NCBI GenBank assembly: GCA_024698325.1
Contig: JAILRG010000026.1
Span: 1 to 38,206, forward strand
Direction: 5' to 3'
Length of the DNA: 38,206 nt
DNA from: Treponema sp.
GTDB taxonomy: Bacteria > Spirochaetota > Spirochaetia > Treponematales > Treponemataceae
The position numbers and the translations under genes were made by a program. Of this stretch, positions 37,597 through 38,206 are shown in pieces (within the stretch, counting starts at the first letter, position 1; each line of letters starts with the position of its first letter). The notes beneath the pieces were generated by a model, which did not search any database, was not told the origin of the DNA, and worked only from the letters and a program-made list of their open reading frames with translations.

Positions 37597-38206
37597 TCAA
37601 CGATTCCTTGCAAGTATAAGCCCTTTTATTTTCAAAACTCCCCAAAACACTCCCCAGGCGGCAAAAACACAGATGAAGCGGTCGGCGATGTTCACCGGAA
37701 TGCGCACGGCAATCTGCAAAAGGAGCTTTGAGTGGAATTTATTTTGCCACAAGAAGGTGAGGAAGTCGGTCTGGCTGCTGGCGGCCTTGTAGGCTTCGAT
37801 ATTGCTCAAAATGTAGCCGATGATGCCGCCAGATACGCTCATGACCAGCATCATTACAATGCTTAAGATTACAAGTTTTATAAAAGTTACGGAAGGCGTG
37901 TCGGTCTTTTTCATAAAACAGATTTTGTAGTAGCCGGCAGTCAGGGCCGCAAGAAAGTGGCAGAGCATGAATATGTGCCCCAGTTCCAGCGTGCGGTTCA
38001 GGGCAAAATCAATCAGATGATAGAAAAATCCGGCCAGCACTCCCCACCAGGGGCCTGCAAGAAAGCTGAGCGCCATAATGAAAATCGTGTCGCAGAAAAG
38101 GGGCAGGTGATTTGCCCAAGCCACAAGGTCACAGATAAGGTAATCCAAAAGGCCGCAGATAATGCTTAAGACAAAGAATAAAAGCCTTTTCCGGCCGGCT
38201 GATTCA
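37597..38206 (-). CDS. Polytopic membrane protein, N-terminus beyond window
   Basis: The minus-strand frame is open from the window end to a stop at 37597, giving at least 202 residues; the true start lies outside. It has about five or six membrane helices (KRLLFFVLSIICGLLDYLI, FIMALSFLAGPWWGVLAGFF, GHIFMLCHFLAALTAGYY, FIKLVILSIVMMLVMSVSGG, FICVFAAWGVFWGVLKI). The aromatic and glycine-rich helices and the final VNIADRFICVFAAWG recall S-components of energy-coupling-factor transporters or the membrane sensor parts of signalling proteins; I cannot decide between them. The gap from the stop to the IS end (37555-37596) holds a GGCGGGCTTTTTT terminator arm. Confidence 0.7.
   Translation of the reverse strand, partial: ESAGRKRLLFFVLSIICGLLDYLICDLVAWANHLPLFCDTIFIMALSFLAGPWWGVLAGFFYHLIDFALNRTLELGHIFMLCHFLAALTAGYYKICFMKKTDTPSVTFIKLVILSIVMMLVMSVSGGIIGYILSNIEAYKAASSQTDFLTFLWQNKFHSKLLLQIAVRIPVNIADRFICVFAAWGVFWGVLKIKGLILARNR

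Overview
The window reads as a chromosomal segment of a Treponema-like, gut- or rumen-type spirochete that feeds on pectin. The pointers are a large DUF4954 left-handed beta-helix protein, a fused IspD-IspF, a CarD regulator with a long acidic tail, TRAP solute-binding lipoproteins, a cache-type chemoreceptor and a full rhamnogalacturonan-I (RG-I) locus. Genus assignment is inference from gene families; there is no rRNA or tRNA gene here.

Layout. 1-1384 (minus): two tandem paralogous TRAP solute-binding lipoproteins, the second cut by the window edge. 1471-3362 (plus): leuA behind a leucine attenuator, with a 20-residue leader peptide holding four consecutive CTA codons and an intrinsic terminator. 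3395-3564 (minus): a candidate structured ncRNA. 3627-8459 (minus): DUF4954 protein, an ABC ATPase/permease pair of the Trp/Tyr-transport type, and a HAD phosphatase. 8574-24826: the RG-I/L-rhamnose locus. 24850-30525: nrdD and nrdG of anaerobic ribonucleotide reductase, separated by a small predicted transcript and two AT-rich genes of unknown role. 30515-32332 (minus): chemoreceptor. 32442-35986 (plus): carD, ispDF, aroA. 36123-37554: an IS150-group IS3-family element. 37597-38206 (minus): a membrane protein cut by the right edge.

How the RG-I locus works (inference from families): oligosaccharides released outside the cell are bound by a lipoprotein (13560) and imported by two LplB/LplC-type permeases. 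PL11 lyase, a PL26-like exo-lyase, a NodB-fold deacetylase and a GH105 unsaturated rhamnogalacturonyl hydrolase all lack signal peptides, so they should finish degradation in the cytoplasm. L-rhamnose is then handled by RhaM mutarotase, an FGGY kinase and RhaD aldolase. No rhamnose isomerase gene is in view. An AraC-family regulator sits divergent from the kinase. A conserved element (TTRTGCTA-N5-TGRTTTTWTT) lies about 50 bp upstream of the predicted start of transcription before rhaM, the ABC operon and the kinase, and is the best candidate for its binding site.

The least expected signals are: (i) an 86-87 bp tandem RNA-hairpin array with compensatory base changes right after rhaM; (ii) the candidate ncRNA after leuA; (iii) a recurring architecture in which the -10 box sits 6-10 nt before the ATG and no ribosome binding site is present, implying leaderless mRNAs for dctP, the leu leader peptide, the ABC permease, GH105, the kinase, carD and aroA; and (iv) the two-gene unknown cassette between nrdD and nrdG.
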